A stretch of 16,253 bases of DNA. Origin: Bacteroidales bacterium UBA3743 (GTDB lineage Bacteria > Bacteroidota > Bacteroidia > Bacteroidales > Paludibacteraceae). The notes under the pieces were generated by a model. That model was given only the letters and a program-made list of their open reading frames with translations, did not search any database and was not told the origin of the DNA. The translations under genes and the position numbers were made by a program. Position 1 is the stretch's first letter. Each line of letters opens with the position of its first letter. Location of the stretch: assembly GCA_002371265.1 (NCBI GenBank), contig DFGT01000004.1, positions 74,709 through 90,961 of the forward strand, read 5' to 3'. Shown here piece by piece: positions 1 to 7,659 of the stretch.

Positions 1-901
1 CCTGATCCTTCCAGTACTGCTGCCACTTAGAAAGTGTGTATTTCTCCAAGAACTTGTGAGCTCCGATGATTACCATTGGCGCTGCAGCCTCGAAACCTAC
101 ACGTCCCTTGATACCGATGATTGTGTCACCTACGTGCATGTCACGACCGATACCGTATGCACATGCGATCTTCTCTATCTCTTGGATAGCTGCTATCTTG
201 TCTGTGTATTCTTTTCCATTAACCGAGCAGATTTCACCCTTCTTGAAACCAATCTTCAAACGCTCGCTTCCTGTCTTAGTCACCTGCTTCAAGTAAGCAG
301 TCTCTGGCAAACCTTCGCGAGAGTCAAGGATTTCACCTCCACAGATTGAAGTTCCCCAAATACCTACGTTGTAAGAGTATTTCAACTTAGTCCAGTCAGC
401 TACGAAACCATGCTGGTTCAAGTAGTCGATCTCATACTGGCGAGTAAGAGCCATATCACGAGTAAGAGTGATGATCTCTACGTTTGGAGACATTACCAAG
501 AAAGTCATGTCGAAACGCACCTGGTCGTTGCCGGCACCTGTAGATCCGTGAGCAATTGCGTCGGCACCGATCTCATTCGCATAGCGTGCAATAGCCATAC
601 CTTGGAAAATACGCTCTGATGATACAGAGATTGGGTAAGTACCGTTTCTCAATACGTTACCGAATACCATAAATTTCAAGCTCTTGTCGTAGTATTCCTT
701 AGTGACGTCAAGAGTGACATATTTAACGGCGCCCAATTTGTAGGCGTTCTCCTCGTTTTGTCTTAGTTGCTCCTCGCTGAAACCACCAGTGTTGGCGCAA
801 GCTGCATATACATCGTAACCTTTCTCTTTGGCAAGGTACATCACTGTGAAGGATGTATCCAAACCGCCACTGAATGCTACTACTACCTTTTTGTTTGCCA
901 T
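1..901 (-). CDS. argG: Argininosuccinate synthase, C-terminal end outside window
   Basis: ArgG joins citrulline and aspartate using ATP to make argininosuccinate, the penultimate step of arginine synthesis in the cytoplasm. Translating from the ATG at 901 gives an open frame of 300 codons with no stop before the left edge. It begins MANKKVVVAF, followed by the N-type PPi-loop SGGLDTS at residues 11-17, and it has the HGSTGAGNDQ stretch and the later GIWGTSICGGE stretch expected of the family. The family is roughly 400 residues, so about a quarter should lie beyond position 1. The start lies 10 bp after the stop of the upstream acetyltransferase gene, and argR is just before that, so the three form one operon. 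Further arg genes may follow to the left. Control by ArgR is likely but inferred. Confidence 0.95.
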   Translation of the reverse strand, partial: MANKKVVVAFSGGLDTSFTVMYLAKEKGYDVYAACANTGGFSEEQLRQNEENAYKLGAVKYVTLDVTKEYYDKSLKFMVFGNVLRNGTYPISVSSERIFQGMAIARYANEIGADAIAHGSTGAGNDQVRFDMTFLVMSPNVEIITLTRDMALTRQYEIDYLNQHGFVADWTKLKYSYNVGIWGTSICGGEILDSREGLPETAYLKQVTKTGSERLKIGFKKGEICSVNGKEYTDKIAAIQEIEKIACAYGIGRDMHVGDTIIGIKGRVGFEAAAPMVIIGAHKFLEKYTLSKWQQYWKDQ

Positions 902-911
902 TTTATTTAGC

Positions 912-1622
912 TTATTTAAATAAAGACTTTATCTTATCCAATAGAGTCTTAGACTCTTTCTCTGGCAGTTTGTATGGTGGCATCGGACCATATTTTGCCT
1001 CTATCGTTTCTCTGCAAGTAGGATCTAGATCCAATTCCTTTTGGGCTGCAGCCAGACAGTCGGGATCATTTGGATCAAACAACATTCCTGTGCAGATGCA
1101 ATATCTTCTGTCTGTACGTTGAAGGACATCGAAGTTTACACATCCCTCACAACCATGCCAGAAACTCTCGTCGTTTGTCAATTGCGCGAAAGTTACGGGT
1201 TTGTATCCATGCTGGGTGTTTAACTTCATCACAGCAGCTCCACTTGTAAGACTGAAAATCTTAGCTTCTGGCCAACGTTTACGAGCCAGTGAGAATGTCA
1301 TGTGTTTGATGCGACGTGCCAATCCTCTGCCACGGTATCTGTCTGGCACAATCAAACCTGATGTCGTGACATATTGCTTGTTGTCCCATGTCTCAATGTA
1401 GCTAAAACCGGCAAAATCATCGCCACACAAAGCCAATACAGCCTTTCCTTCAATCATCTTCTGCTTCACATATTCCGGATTTCGCTTGGCAATACCTGTG
1501 CCTCGCACTTTAGCCGCAGCGGCTATAGTCTCCAAAATTTCATCGACGTAGTGCACGTGGCTCTCGTCGGCAAGCACAATCTTTATTTCTGGTTCTTGCT
1601 TTTGATCTTGAATCTGATCCAT
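912..1622 (-). CDS. GNAT-family N-acetyltransferase in the arginine operon
   Basis: This 236-residue protein has a GNAT acyl-CoA binding motif: a beta strand ending GLIVPD, then RGRGLA at residues 97-102, followed by an amphipathic helix. After the GNAT core comes a Cys-rich tail: C158 and C161 (GCEGC), C175 and C177 (CIC), then C189 and C203, which may bind metal or form disulfides. The last 20 residues are Lys-rich. It lies between argR and argG with 10-bp gaps on both sides, so it is almost certainly co-transcribed with them. No classical N-acetylglutamate synthase (ArgA, or ArgJ) is visible in this window. A fair inference is that this enzyme acylates glutamate, or succinylates it, since Bacteroides fragilis is known to use N-succinyl-ornithine in arginine synthesis. 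The substrate is not shown by the sequence. Confidence 0.85.
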   Translation of the reverse strand: MDQIQDQKQEPEIKIVLADESHVHYVDEILETIAAAAKVRGTGIAKRNPEYVKQKMIEGKAVLALCGDDFAGFSYIETWDNKQYVTTSGLIVPDRYRGRGLARRIKHMTFSLARKRWPEAKIFSLTSGAAVMKLNTQHGYKPVTFAQLTNDESFWHGCEGCVNFDVLQRTDRRYCICTGMLFDPNDPDCLAAAQKELDLDPTCRETIEAKYGPMPPYKLPEKESKTLLDKIKSLFK

Positions 1623-1632
1623 TGCTAATGAA

Positions 1633-2097
1633 TTAATCTTTCTTCAGTGTTGGAATAAACTTGCTTAGCGATTCTATCACAGCACGTTTTGTCATCCCTT
1701 CTTTCATCACGCATACTACAGTGTCTTCTCCTGCCACGGTGCCTATGATGACATCTGAGGCTTCGTCATCGATTCGGTATGCCATACTGCTCGCATATCC
1801 TGCTCTTGTATGGATGACGAGAATGTTTCCAGAAAAATCTATCGTCACGGCTGCACTGGTTAGGTATGCTGCCTGTGCATCTGCCTGATCATCATTCGCA
1901 GGAAGTTTATAGCAATAACCTCCATCGACAGCCGGAGTCTTCACCACCTTCATCGCTTTCAAGTCGCGTGACAAAGTGGCTTGAGTCAGGTTGAATCCTT
2001 TGTTTGTCAGAAGTTGGAGCAATTCGTCTTGACTTCCGACTTTTGTTGTCGCTATAATTTCCTGTATTACGGAAATTCTTCTGTTTTTATTTTTCAC
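1633..2097 (-). CDS. argR: Arginine repressor ArgR
   Basis: ArgR is a hexameric regulator that binds operators when arginine is abundant and represses arginine synthesis genes. This 154-residue product has the usual family length. The N-terminal winged helix-turn-helix covers roughly residues 8-60, with the recognition segment TQATLSRDLKAMK at 38-50. The C-terminal arginine-binding and oligomerisation domain contains GTVAGEDT at 119-126, matching the family's acidic arginine-contacting motif. The start codon is GTG at 2095-2097; no in-frame ATG lies just upstream, and starting later would cut into the DNA-binding domain. It is the first gene of the argR - GNAT - argG operon. The 190-bp region upstream is rich in TGCA-centred repeats, which suggests autoregulation. 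Confidence 0.95.
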   Translation of the reverse strand: MKNKNRRISVIQEIIATTKVGSQDELLQLLTNKGFNLTQATLSRDLKAMKVVKTPAVDGGYCYKLPANDDQADAQAAYLTSAAVTIDFSGNILVIHTRAGYASSMAYRIDDEASDVIIGTVAGEDTVVCVMKEGMTKRAVIESLSKFIPTLKKD

Positions 2098-2287
2098 TGT
2101 CGCTTCATTTATGCTTGCAACCTATCCCTTTTATGCATAGTGTAAGGTAACGAGTTGCAAATGAGTAAATTAAGTATCCGTGATGCGTTTTGACAATTTT
2201 TATGTTGCAAAACACTATGCAAAAATATACAAAAATATTATTAAATGTTCATTTCCTGCATATTTTTGCAAAAAAAGCTATGAAAAT
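2098..2287 (-). promoter_or_regulatory. argR operon control region with TGCA-centred inverted repeats
   Basis: This spacer between the end of queF and the start of argR holds seven TGCA cores (starting at 2116, 2134, 2156, 2206, 2218, 2257 and 2267). Two pairs are inverted repeats: TGCATAGTGT at 2134-2143 with ACACTATGCA at 2212-2221, and an 11-bp pair TGCAAAAATAT at 2218-2228 with ATATTTTTGCA at 2260-2270. The right-hand site TGCATATTTTTGCA (2257-2270) is itself a dyad, TGCA-N6-TGCA. On the minus strand, TATTTTTG at 2237-2230 and at 2227-2220 fit the Bacteroidetes -7 box, and both overlap these dyads. ArgR operators in other bacteria are also paired short palindromes, so these are candidate ArgR sites. 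That assignment is inference. Confidence 0.5.
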
Positions 2288-2758
2288 TTATCTGTTGTTG
2301 ATAGTTTCAGGGTTCATGTCGTGCCTTATCAGGCGATATTCTGCCATTTCCGCATATTTTGTGCCTGGCTTTCCATAGTTGCAGTATGGGTCGATGCTGA
2401 TTCCTCCGCGTGGCATAAATTTTCCCCATACTTCAATATATTTGGGATCCATCAGCTTGATAAGGTCTTTCATGATGATGTTGACACAATCTTCGTGGAA
2501 GTCTCCGTGGTTGCGGAAACTGAACAGATAGAGCTTGAGGCTCTTGCTTTCCACCATCTTCACATTCGGTATGTAGCTGATGTAGATTGTGGCGAAGTCT
2601 GGCTGTCCTGTGATGGGGCAGAGACTTGTGAATTCTGGGCAGTTGAATTTTACCCAGTAGTCGTTGCCCTGGTGTTTGTTGTCAAACGTTTCCAGCACCG
2701 ACGGATTGTAGTCAGACGAGTATGTTGTCTGTTTGCTTCCAAGTTGAGTTAGTGACAT
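2288..2758 (-). CDS. queF: NADPH-dependent preQ0 reductase QueF
   Basis: QueF reduces the nitrile of 7-cyano-7-deazaguanine (preQ0) to the amine preQ1, a step toward queuosine in tRNA. The 156-residue length fits the short, single-domain (Bacillus-type) form of this tunnel-fold enzyme. The catalytic Cys is C47 in the segment SLCPITGQPDF, with D54 following. The QueF signature ESKSLKLY lies at residues 70-77, and H89 follows in FHED. The gene starts at an ATG 9 bp after the stop of queC, so the two are translated from one message, with queC making the substrate that QueF reduces. Confidence 0.95.
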   Translation of the reverse strand: MSLTQLGSKQTTYSSDYNPSVLETFDNKHQGNDYWVKFNCPEFTSLCPITGQPDFATIYISYIPNVKMVESKSLKLYLFSFRNHGDFHEDCVNIIMKDLIKLMDPKYIEVWGKFMPRGGISIDPYCNYGKPGTKYAEMAEYRLIRHDMNPETINNR

Positions 2759-2767
2759 ATATGATGA

Positions 2768-3421
2768 CTATTTCTTTGTAGATAAGTATTTTTCCAATCC
2801 TGCTTTGCGTAGACGACATGCCGGACACTCTCCGCATCCGTCTGCTGGGATGCCGTTATAGCATGTTAGTGTCTTGTTCCTCACCAGGTCGAGCACTCCA
2901 AGTTCGTCTGACAGCTGCCATACTGCGGCTTTGTCTCTCCACATTAGCGGAGTGTGGATCTCGATGTCGTAGTCGAGGGCTAGGGCCACTGCCGCATTCG
3001 CTGCCTTGATGAATGTGTTTCTGCAGTCGGGATACCCGCTATAGTCCGCTTCCGACACTCCTGTCACAAGGTGGTGGGCACCGATTGTATACGCGTAGAC
3101 TGCCGCGTATGTCAGGAATATAAGGTTTCTGCCGGCGACGAATGTGTTTGGCAGTTCATCCGCAGGCTTTTCCTTGCATACGTCCATTGACGGATCGGTG
3201 AGTGAGTTGTGGTGAAGATTGGCGATGGTGTCGATCTTGTGGATGACGTAGGGGACTCCAGCCTCTTTTGCTATGGCTGTCGCAATCTCGTTCTCCAACA
3301 CATGTTTCTGGCCGTAGTTGAAACCGATTGCATACACTTTGTCGAAATTCTTTTTTGCCCAGTATAGGCAAGTTGTTGAATCTTGTCCGCCGGACAATAA
3401 AACCACCGCTGTTTTTTCCAT
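2768..3421 (-). CDS. queC: 7-cyano-7-deazaguanine synthase QueC
   Basis: QueC converts 7-carboxy-7-deazaguanine to preQ0 using ATP and ammonia. The 217-residue protein has the adenylation P-loop SGGQDS at residues 10-15. Near the C terminus is the four-cysteine zinc site C187-x8-C196-x2-C199-x2-C202 (GCGECPAC). The length fits the family. The gene starts at the ATG at 3421 and leads the queC-queF pair. A -7-like box on the minus strand ends 20 bp before the start codon, giving a very short leader. No queD or queE is present in this window. Confidence 0.96.
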   Translation of the reverse strand: MEKTAVVLLSGGQDSTTCLYWAKKNFDKVYAIGFNYGQKHVLENEIATAIAKEAGVPYVIHKIDTIANLHHNSLTDPSMDVCKEKPADELPNTFVAGRNLIFLTYAAVYAYTIGAHHLVTGVSEADYSGYPDCRNTFIKAANAAVALALDYDIEIHTPLMWRDKAAVWQLSDELGVLDLVRNKTLTCYNGIPADGCGECPACRLRKAGLEKYLSTKK

Positions 3422-3440
3422 ATCTTTAATTTTGACGGCG

Positions 3441-3448
3441 CAAAGTTA
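3441..3448 (-). promoter_or_regulatory. Likely -7 box for queC
   Basis: On the minus strand this reads TAACTTTG, an exact fit to the Bacteroidetes TAnnTTTG box, 20 bp before the queC ATG. No clear TTG is seen at the -33 position. The very short leader leaves no room for a preQ1 riboswitch. Confidence 0.5.
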
Positions 3449-3515
3449 CTAAATTTTGTCGATTATATTCCCGTCGCTCATCAACAAAATGAAGATAGCT
3501 GCCACTGGTATATGC

Positions 3516-3544
3516 AAAAAGAGACACAGCTTTGCCACGTCTCT
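3516..3544 (-). terminator. Rho-independent terminator after the lipoprotein gene
   Basis: On the minus strand, AGAGAC (3544-3539), a 13-base loop and GTCTCT (3525-3520) are followed by TTTT. It lies just 11 bp beyond the stop of the lipoprotein gene at 3555 and separates that operon from queC. The 6-bp stem is short. Confidence 0.6.
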
Positions 3545-3554
3545 CTATATTCGC

Positions 3555-4112
3555 TTATTCCACTGGGTAGAAGGCCCATAGGGTCACTGATTTCAGACCA
3601 AATCCGATTTTTTCTTCGGAATTGTTGATCCCTAACTCTTTCGGAGATATTGGATTTAACGGGGTCAACTCCAACTCGACAGCATTGTTTTTTGTGATAT
3701 GTCTTTGGTCAAAGTTCAAATAAACAGTTTTGTCTTCGGTCAGCACTATTTCTCCACAATCTATTCCGTTGGCTGAAACTTTTATTCTGTTTTCTCTGTG
3801 TTTGTCGGACACAAATGCCGCGAAATCAATTTTTAATGTCACCGTTGCGTTCTTTCTGACCTGAAATATCAAGAATCCTTTTTCTCCTACGCACCAACGT
3901 CCGAATTCCTCGGCTTCGGAGAACCCATAATCCCAACAAGCAAGAAATTTGTCTCTGAAGTCATAGTATTTGACCATGCTGCCAATTTTGCCTAACCCTT
4001 CGACATTTGCCACGTTTTTTGGAATCTGTGTGCCTCTTATCACTTCTTTTTTACAAGATGTGAAAGTTGACAGAATCAAGAATCCAAATAAATAATATAT
4101 GAGTTTTTTCAT
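3555..4112 (-). CDS. Putative lipoprotein with a beta-sandwich-like domain
   Basis: This 185-residue protein begins with a lipoprotein signal: two Lys, a hydrophobic stretch, then STFTSC with C20 as the probable lipidated residue. The residues after the Cys are KKE rather than the acidic surface-export signal known from Bacteroides, so inner leaflet or periplasmic placement is possible. The body contains the pattern FSEAEEFGRW at about residues 64-73, alternating hydrophobic strands, and an ending with GFGLKSVTLW. This resembles a carbohydrate-binding-like domain (DUF7024 type) found on envelope glycan proteins. That is a resemblance by eye and not a confirmed match. It starts 19 bp after the stop of the membrane glycosyltransferase-like gene and is followed by a terminator, so the two form an operon. 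Confidence 0.7.
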   Translation of the reverse strand: MKKLIYYLFGFLILSTFTSCKKEVIRGTQIPKNVANVEGLGKIGSMVKYYDFRDKFLACWDYGFSEAEEFGRWCVGEKGFLIFQVRKNATVTLKIDFAAFVSDKHRENRIKVSANGIDCGEIVLTEDKTVYLNFDQRHITKNNAVELELTPLNPISPKELGINNSEEKIGFGLKSVTLWAFYPVE

Positions 4113-4131
4113 GTGTTATTTCTGAAAAATG

Positions 4132-5397
4132 TTAAACTAGAATTCCATTGTCCGATTTGTCTTTCCATTTTGCAATATGGTCGGACAAGAATAATATGCT
4201 TATTGCTATCATGGAGTATTCCAGCAAGAAAAATGTTCTTGATGTGTCTTGAAAACTTACTGTGACACCCAGACATGCTCGTGAAAAGAATCCGACAACG
4301 AAAATAAATGTTGGACCATACTTTGTGATGAAAGATTTTTTGTCTTTCCCGATGTAAAGCAAAGAGAATAAGATAGAGCCATAGAATGCTATTGACAAGA
4401 CACAGATAAGAGATAATTGAATTGCAGAAGCTTGTTGTAGCATTGTGAATACAGGTCGTTGTATCACAAATGTAGAACATAGCATAGCCAATGGAATCAT
4501 AGAAATATACAATGGAATGTCTTTTTTCTTGTCTCTTATGTAGATTGTAAAAGGCAAAATCGCAGAAAATGCCCAAACAATCAGGGAGTGCCATCTTAAA
4601 ACCATATATTTTGCTATAGGAGACGCTATGCAAAGTGCAAGTTTTTTGATTGGTGAAAATGGTTCTGTAATTTGAAGACGTGCCATTTCTGACATTGCTC
4701 TTTCTGAATTTCCGGGACAAGTGGCGATAAATACAAGATTAGCTAATGCAATCAGCAGAAGTAGACAGTATAGTTTGTTGATTTGTTTTGTTTGCAAATA
4801 TGTGTATAATGTGAATGCTCCCCACGTCATTATCGCCGCCACACAAATCTGCTCACAGTTGCAGCAGAACAATGCGCAGCAGGCACATATAGCATATGTC
4901 GTCCATTTGGGAGACTCTTTATTTTCCAAAGATTTCTTGAATGGAAACAATGTCGGCAAGAATGCGGCCAAAGGCCACAGATATACGATCATTGTCACAA
5001 GATATCCTGCCGAACCTTGGTCGGTGATTCTATACAAAAAGGTCAGCAATATTGCGGCAGTGGCATATATGATTCCTCTCTTTCTGGAGAAAAGCAAATA
5101 GGTCATCACTACTATAGCCAACACGATTAGAGAGTCTGCGATTGCAAATATCCAAGTAGGTAATTGGACAAACCAAAATGTAATGAATTCTATCAGCACT
5201 CGTGATGTCCACGTCGCATAACGCCATTGCAAAAAAGACAAGACGTCGCCCTGCTCATAGTATCCAAACGCATAAATGCGGAAATATTTATAATCGTCAG
5301 TTGTTAAGTCTATAAAAAAGTGAAATGTTAGTATTGCGATGAATGCAAATACGAACGGAATGAGTCTCTTTTCTGAAATGTGTTCTATCAAATTCAT
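4132..5397 (-). CDS. Multi-spanning membrane protein, GT-C glycosyltransferase-like
   Basis: The frame opens at a TTG at 5421, but the ATG at 5397 is the likelier start (MNLIEHISEK...), giving 421 residues with roughly ten or more hydrophobic segments. An acidic pair, D34-D35 in TTDDYKYF, falls in the first loop after the first membrane helix, followed by WRYATWTSRV. This is the layout of GT-C lipid-linked sugar transferases such as the DUF6056/GtrII-like families. One segment is unusual: seven Cys within 15 residues (171-185), ending CNCEQIC. The protein probably moves a sugar onto a lipid or surface glycan, but donor and acceptor are unknown. It is co-transcribed with the downstream lipoprotein gene, which may bind the same glycan. 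No other glycan genes are nearby. Confidence 0.65.
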   Translation of the reverse strand: MNLIEHISEKRLIPFVFAFIAILTFHFFIDLTTDDYKYFRIYAFGYYEQGDVLSFLQWRYATWTSRVLIEFITFWFVQLPTWIFAIADSLIVLAIVVMTYLLFSRKRGIIYATAAILLTFLYRITDQGSAGYLVTMIVYLWPLAAFLPTLFPFKKSLENKESPKWTTYAICACCALFCCNCEQICVAAIMTWGAFTLYTYLQTKQINKLYCLLLLIALANLVFIATCPGNSERAMSEMARLQITEPFSPIKKLALCIASPIAKYMVLRWHSLIVWAFSAILPFTIYIRDKKKDIPLYISMIPLAMLCSTFVIQRPVFTMLQQASAIQLSLICVLSIAFYGSILFSLLYIGKDKKSFITKYGPTFIFVVGFFSRACLGVTVSFQDTSRTFFLLEYSMIAISILFLSDHIAKWKDKSDNGILV

Positions 5398-5523
5398 ATT
5401 GGGCTGGACTTTAGTTTGCAATTTTAAAATCTCTGATCTTGAGAGTCTATAGACAGTTTTGGTTGGTAGTGTTGTTTGAATTTTTGTCAGTCATGATTCC
5501 AACAAAACAGAACATTAATTTCG

Positions 5524-5557
5524 CAAAAAAAAGGCGTCTTGGTTTCAAGACGCCTTT
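5524..5557 (-). terminator. Strong rho-independent terminator of the carboxylase operon
   Basis: A perfect 11-bp stem, AAAGGCGTCTT (5557-5547 on the minus strand), and its complement at 5540-5530 enclose a 6-base loop and are followed by a run of T on the minus strand. It starts 10 bp past the carboxyltransferase stop codon. Confidence 0.9.
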
Positions 5558-5566
5558 GTAGGAAAT

Positions 5567-7102
5567 TTATAGTGGAATATTTCCGTGTTTCTTTGCTGGG
5601 TTCTGGCGATTCTTTGTCTGTGCCATATCCAAGCTCTGAATAATCTTCTGGCGTGTCTGAGCAGGAAGGATGATCTCGTCCACATATCCAAGCTCTGCTG
5701 CACGGTATGGGTTTGAGAATGTCTTCTCATACTCTGCCAATGTCTGAGCTCTCTCTTCGCCAGTCTGCTTGCGGTAAAGAATGTTTACTGCTCCTTCTGC
5801 ACCTAGCACTGCGATCTCTGCACTTGGATAAGCCAAGTTGACGTCAGTGCCGATGTTCTTAGAAGCCAACACGATGTAAGCACCACCGTAAGCCTTACGA
5901 GTGATAAGTGTGACCTTAGGCACTGTAGCCTCCACGTAAGCGTAGACGATCTTTGCTCCGTGACGGATGATACCGTTGTGCTCCTGTGTGCAGCCTGGTA
6001 GGAATCCAGGAACGTCCTCAAGAGTGACGATTGGAATATTGAAACAGTCGCAGAAACGAATGAATCTTGCTGCCTTATCTGAAGAGTCGATGTCAAGAAC
6101 ACCTGCCTGGAATGCTGGCTGGTCTGCCACGATACCGACTGTCTTTCCTGCCATGTGGGCGAATCCAACGATGATGTTCTGAGCGAAATGCTTGTGAACC
6201 TCGAAGAAATTACCGTCGTCGACGATGCTCTCGATAAGCTCGATCATATCGTATGGTTTGCTTGGATCCTCTGGAATCAAGTCGTTCAACGACTCGTCCT
6301 CACGCATTGGATCGTCCATTGTGTTGGCGAATGGACACTCCTCAAAGTTGTTAGAAGGCAAGAAACTCAATAGTTCACGAACCATCATTAGGGTATCCTC
6401 TTCTGTGTCACCTACGAAGTGAGCCACACCACTCTTTGAAGCGTGTACAGCGGCTCCACCAAGACCCTCTTTGTCGATATCCTCATGAGTCACAGTCTTT
6501 ACTACGTCTGGACCAGTAACGAACATGTGGCTCTTCTCCTTTACCATGAAGATGAAGTCTGTCAATGCTGGAGAGTAGCAAGCACCTCCTGCACATGGAC
6601 CCATGATCACTGAAATCTGTGGAATAACACCCGAAGAAATAGTGTTCTGGTAGAAAATATCACCGTAACCTGCAAGGGCAGAAACACCCTCCTGGATACG
6701 AGCACCACCTGAATCGTTGATGGCGATAATAGGAGCACCCATCTTTAGAGCAAGACGCTGCACCTTTGTGATCTTGTTTGCGTTTGTACGGCTTAATGAA
6801 CCTCCAAGCACTGTGAAGTCGTAAGCATATACATATACTAGACGACCATCGATTTTACCGTAGCCTGAAACAATACCGTCTCCGCTGATTTTTTTCTTAT
6901 CAAGACCGAAGTTAGAACAGTTGTGGATAACAAACTTATCGATCTCTACAAATGTACCCTTGTCTAGAAGAACGTCAATTCTTTCTCTTGCAGTAAGCTT
7001 TCCTTGCTCGTGCTGCTTGTCGATCTTCTCCTGACCTCCGCCTAGCTCTGCGATGCGGTTAAATTCGTTAAATTCTTCGAGTACTACTTTTCTGTCTCTC
7101 AT
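5567..7102 (-). CDS. Acyl-CoA carboxylase carboxyltransferase subunit, propionyl-CoA type
   Basis: This subunit moves CO2 from biotin to an acyl-CoA, most likely propionyl-CoA to methylmalonyl-CoA. The open frame extends to a TTG at 7108, but the ATG at 7102 (MRDRKVVLEE) is the better start, giving 511 residues, typical for PccB/MmdA. The N-terminal half carries NDSGGARIQEG and GPCAGGACYSPALTDF, which form one oxyanion hole and acyl-CoA pocket. The C-terminal half carries RKAYGGAYIVLASK and AEIAVLGAEGAVNIL, and it ends with the typical KKHGNIPL. It follows the biotin carrier gene by 15 bp. Because a biotin carboxylase gene is in the same operon, an ATP-driven carboxylase is favoured over a sodium-pumping methylmalonyl-CoA decarboxylase. 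The exact acyl-CoA cannot be read with certainty. Confidence 0.92.
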   Translation of the reverse strand: MRDRKVVLEEFNEFNRIAELGGGQEKIDKQHEQGKLTARERIDVLLDKGTFVEIDKFVIHNCSNFGLDKKKISGDGIVSGYGKIDGRLVYVYAYDFTVLGGSLSRTNANKITKVQRLALKMGAPIIAINDSGGARIQEGVSALAGYGDIFYQNTISSGVIPQISVIMGPCAGGACYSPALTDFIFMVKEKSHMFVTGPDVVKTVTHEDIDKEGLGGAAVHASKSGVAHFVGDTEEDTLMMVRELLSFLPSNNFEECPFANTMDDPMREDESLNDLIPEDPSKPYDMIELIESIVDDGNFFEVHKHFAQNIIVGFAHMAGKTVGIVADQPAFQAGVLDIDSSDKAARFIRFCDCFNIPIVTLEDVPGFLPGCTQEHNGIIRHGAKIVYAYVEATVPKVTLITRKAYGGAYIVLASKNIGTDVNLAYPSAEIAVLGAEGAVNILYRKQTGEERAQTLAEYEKTFSNPYRAAELGYVDEIILPAQTRQKIIQSLDMAQTKNRQNPAKKHGNIPL

Positions 7103-7117
7103 AATCAATTATTTGAA

Positions 7118-7642
7118 TTAAGCATTCTCTGGAATATCCATCAATGTGATAAGTGTCTGGTCGCCGTTGATCACGTCGCCCTCTTTCACTAAGATATCCT
7201 TGATAATGCAATCTCTTTTCACTTTGTAGTCGCTCTGCATCTTCATTGCCTCAACGACGATTACGCTCTGACCATTTTTGACTTCCTCGCCCTTCTGTAC
7301 AAGTATCTTGACAACTTTACCTGGCATTGGTGAGAATACACGGTCTTGTGATTCGCTTGAGTCGCCTTTCTTTCTGTTCTGCAGATATTTGGCCTGCTGA
7401 TCAACGATTTCAACTGGGAAAGTGTTGAAGTGTGTGTTCACCTGATAGCTCTTTCCTCCTTTTTCTCTCTTGAACTCAGCGTTGTAACTACGTCCGTTGT
7501 TTGTGATGATTGAGCAACTTCCGTTCTCTGCCATCACGATGTCGACTTCGTATGTCTTGTCGTCAATCTTGATAGTGACTTTGTTGTCTTCTTTGCTCAG
7601 TAGCTCAACTTCAGCCACACGGTTTCCTACATGTACTTCCAT
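7118..7642 (-). CDS. Biotin carboxyl carrier protein of the acyl-CoA carboxylase
   Basis: This carrier swings biotin between the carboxylase and carboxyltransferase sites. The biotinyl domain occupies about residues 102-170 and begins FSPMPGKV. The biotinylation motif EAMKM puts the modified lysine at K134. The first 90 or so residues form a separate beta-rich region (MEVHVGNRVAEVELL...) that probably docks the protein to its partners, and a short charged linker (KKGDSSES) joins the two parts. At 174 residues it resembles the separate carriers found beside Bacteroidetes propionyl-CoA carboxylases and is not an AccB of fatty acid synthesis, although AccB cannot be wholly excluded. It lies 17 bp after accC and 15 bp before the carboxyltransferase gene. 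Confidence 0.92.
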   Translation of the reverse strand: MEVHVGNRVAEVELLSKEDNKVTIKIDDKTYEVDIVMAENGSCSIITNNGRSYNAEFKREKGGKSYQVNTHFNTFPVEIVDQQAKYLQNRKKGDSSESQDRVFSPMPGKVVKILVQKGEEVKNGQSVIVVEAMKMQSDYKVKRDCIIKDILVKEGDVINGDQTLITLMDIPENA

Positions 7643-7659
7643 TTTATCGACTCATGTTT

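Noticed and set aside
2180..2752. 190-residue plus-strand frame opposite queF
   Set aside because: It is the antisense shadow of queF, whose motifs and length are complete on the minus strand.
3422..3515. preQ1 riboswitch before queC
   Set aside because: The predicted leader is only about 15-20 bases, and no pseudoknot-like sequence was seen.
5398..5421. TTG start for the membrane protein
   Set aside because: The ATG at 5397 leads directly into a normal short N-terminal region before the first helix.
7103..7108. TTG start for the carboxyltransferase
   Set aside because: An ATG two codons later gives the usual N terminus.
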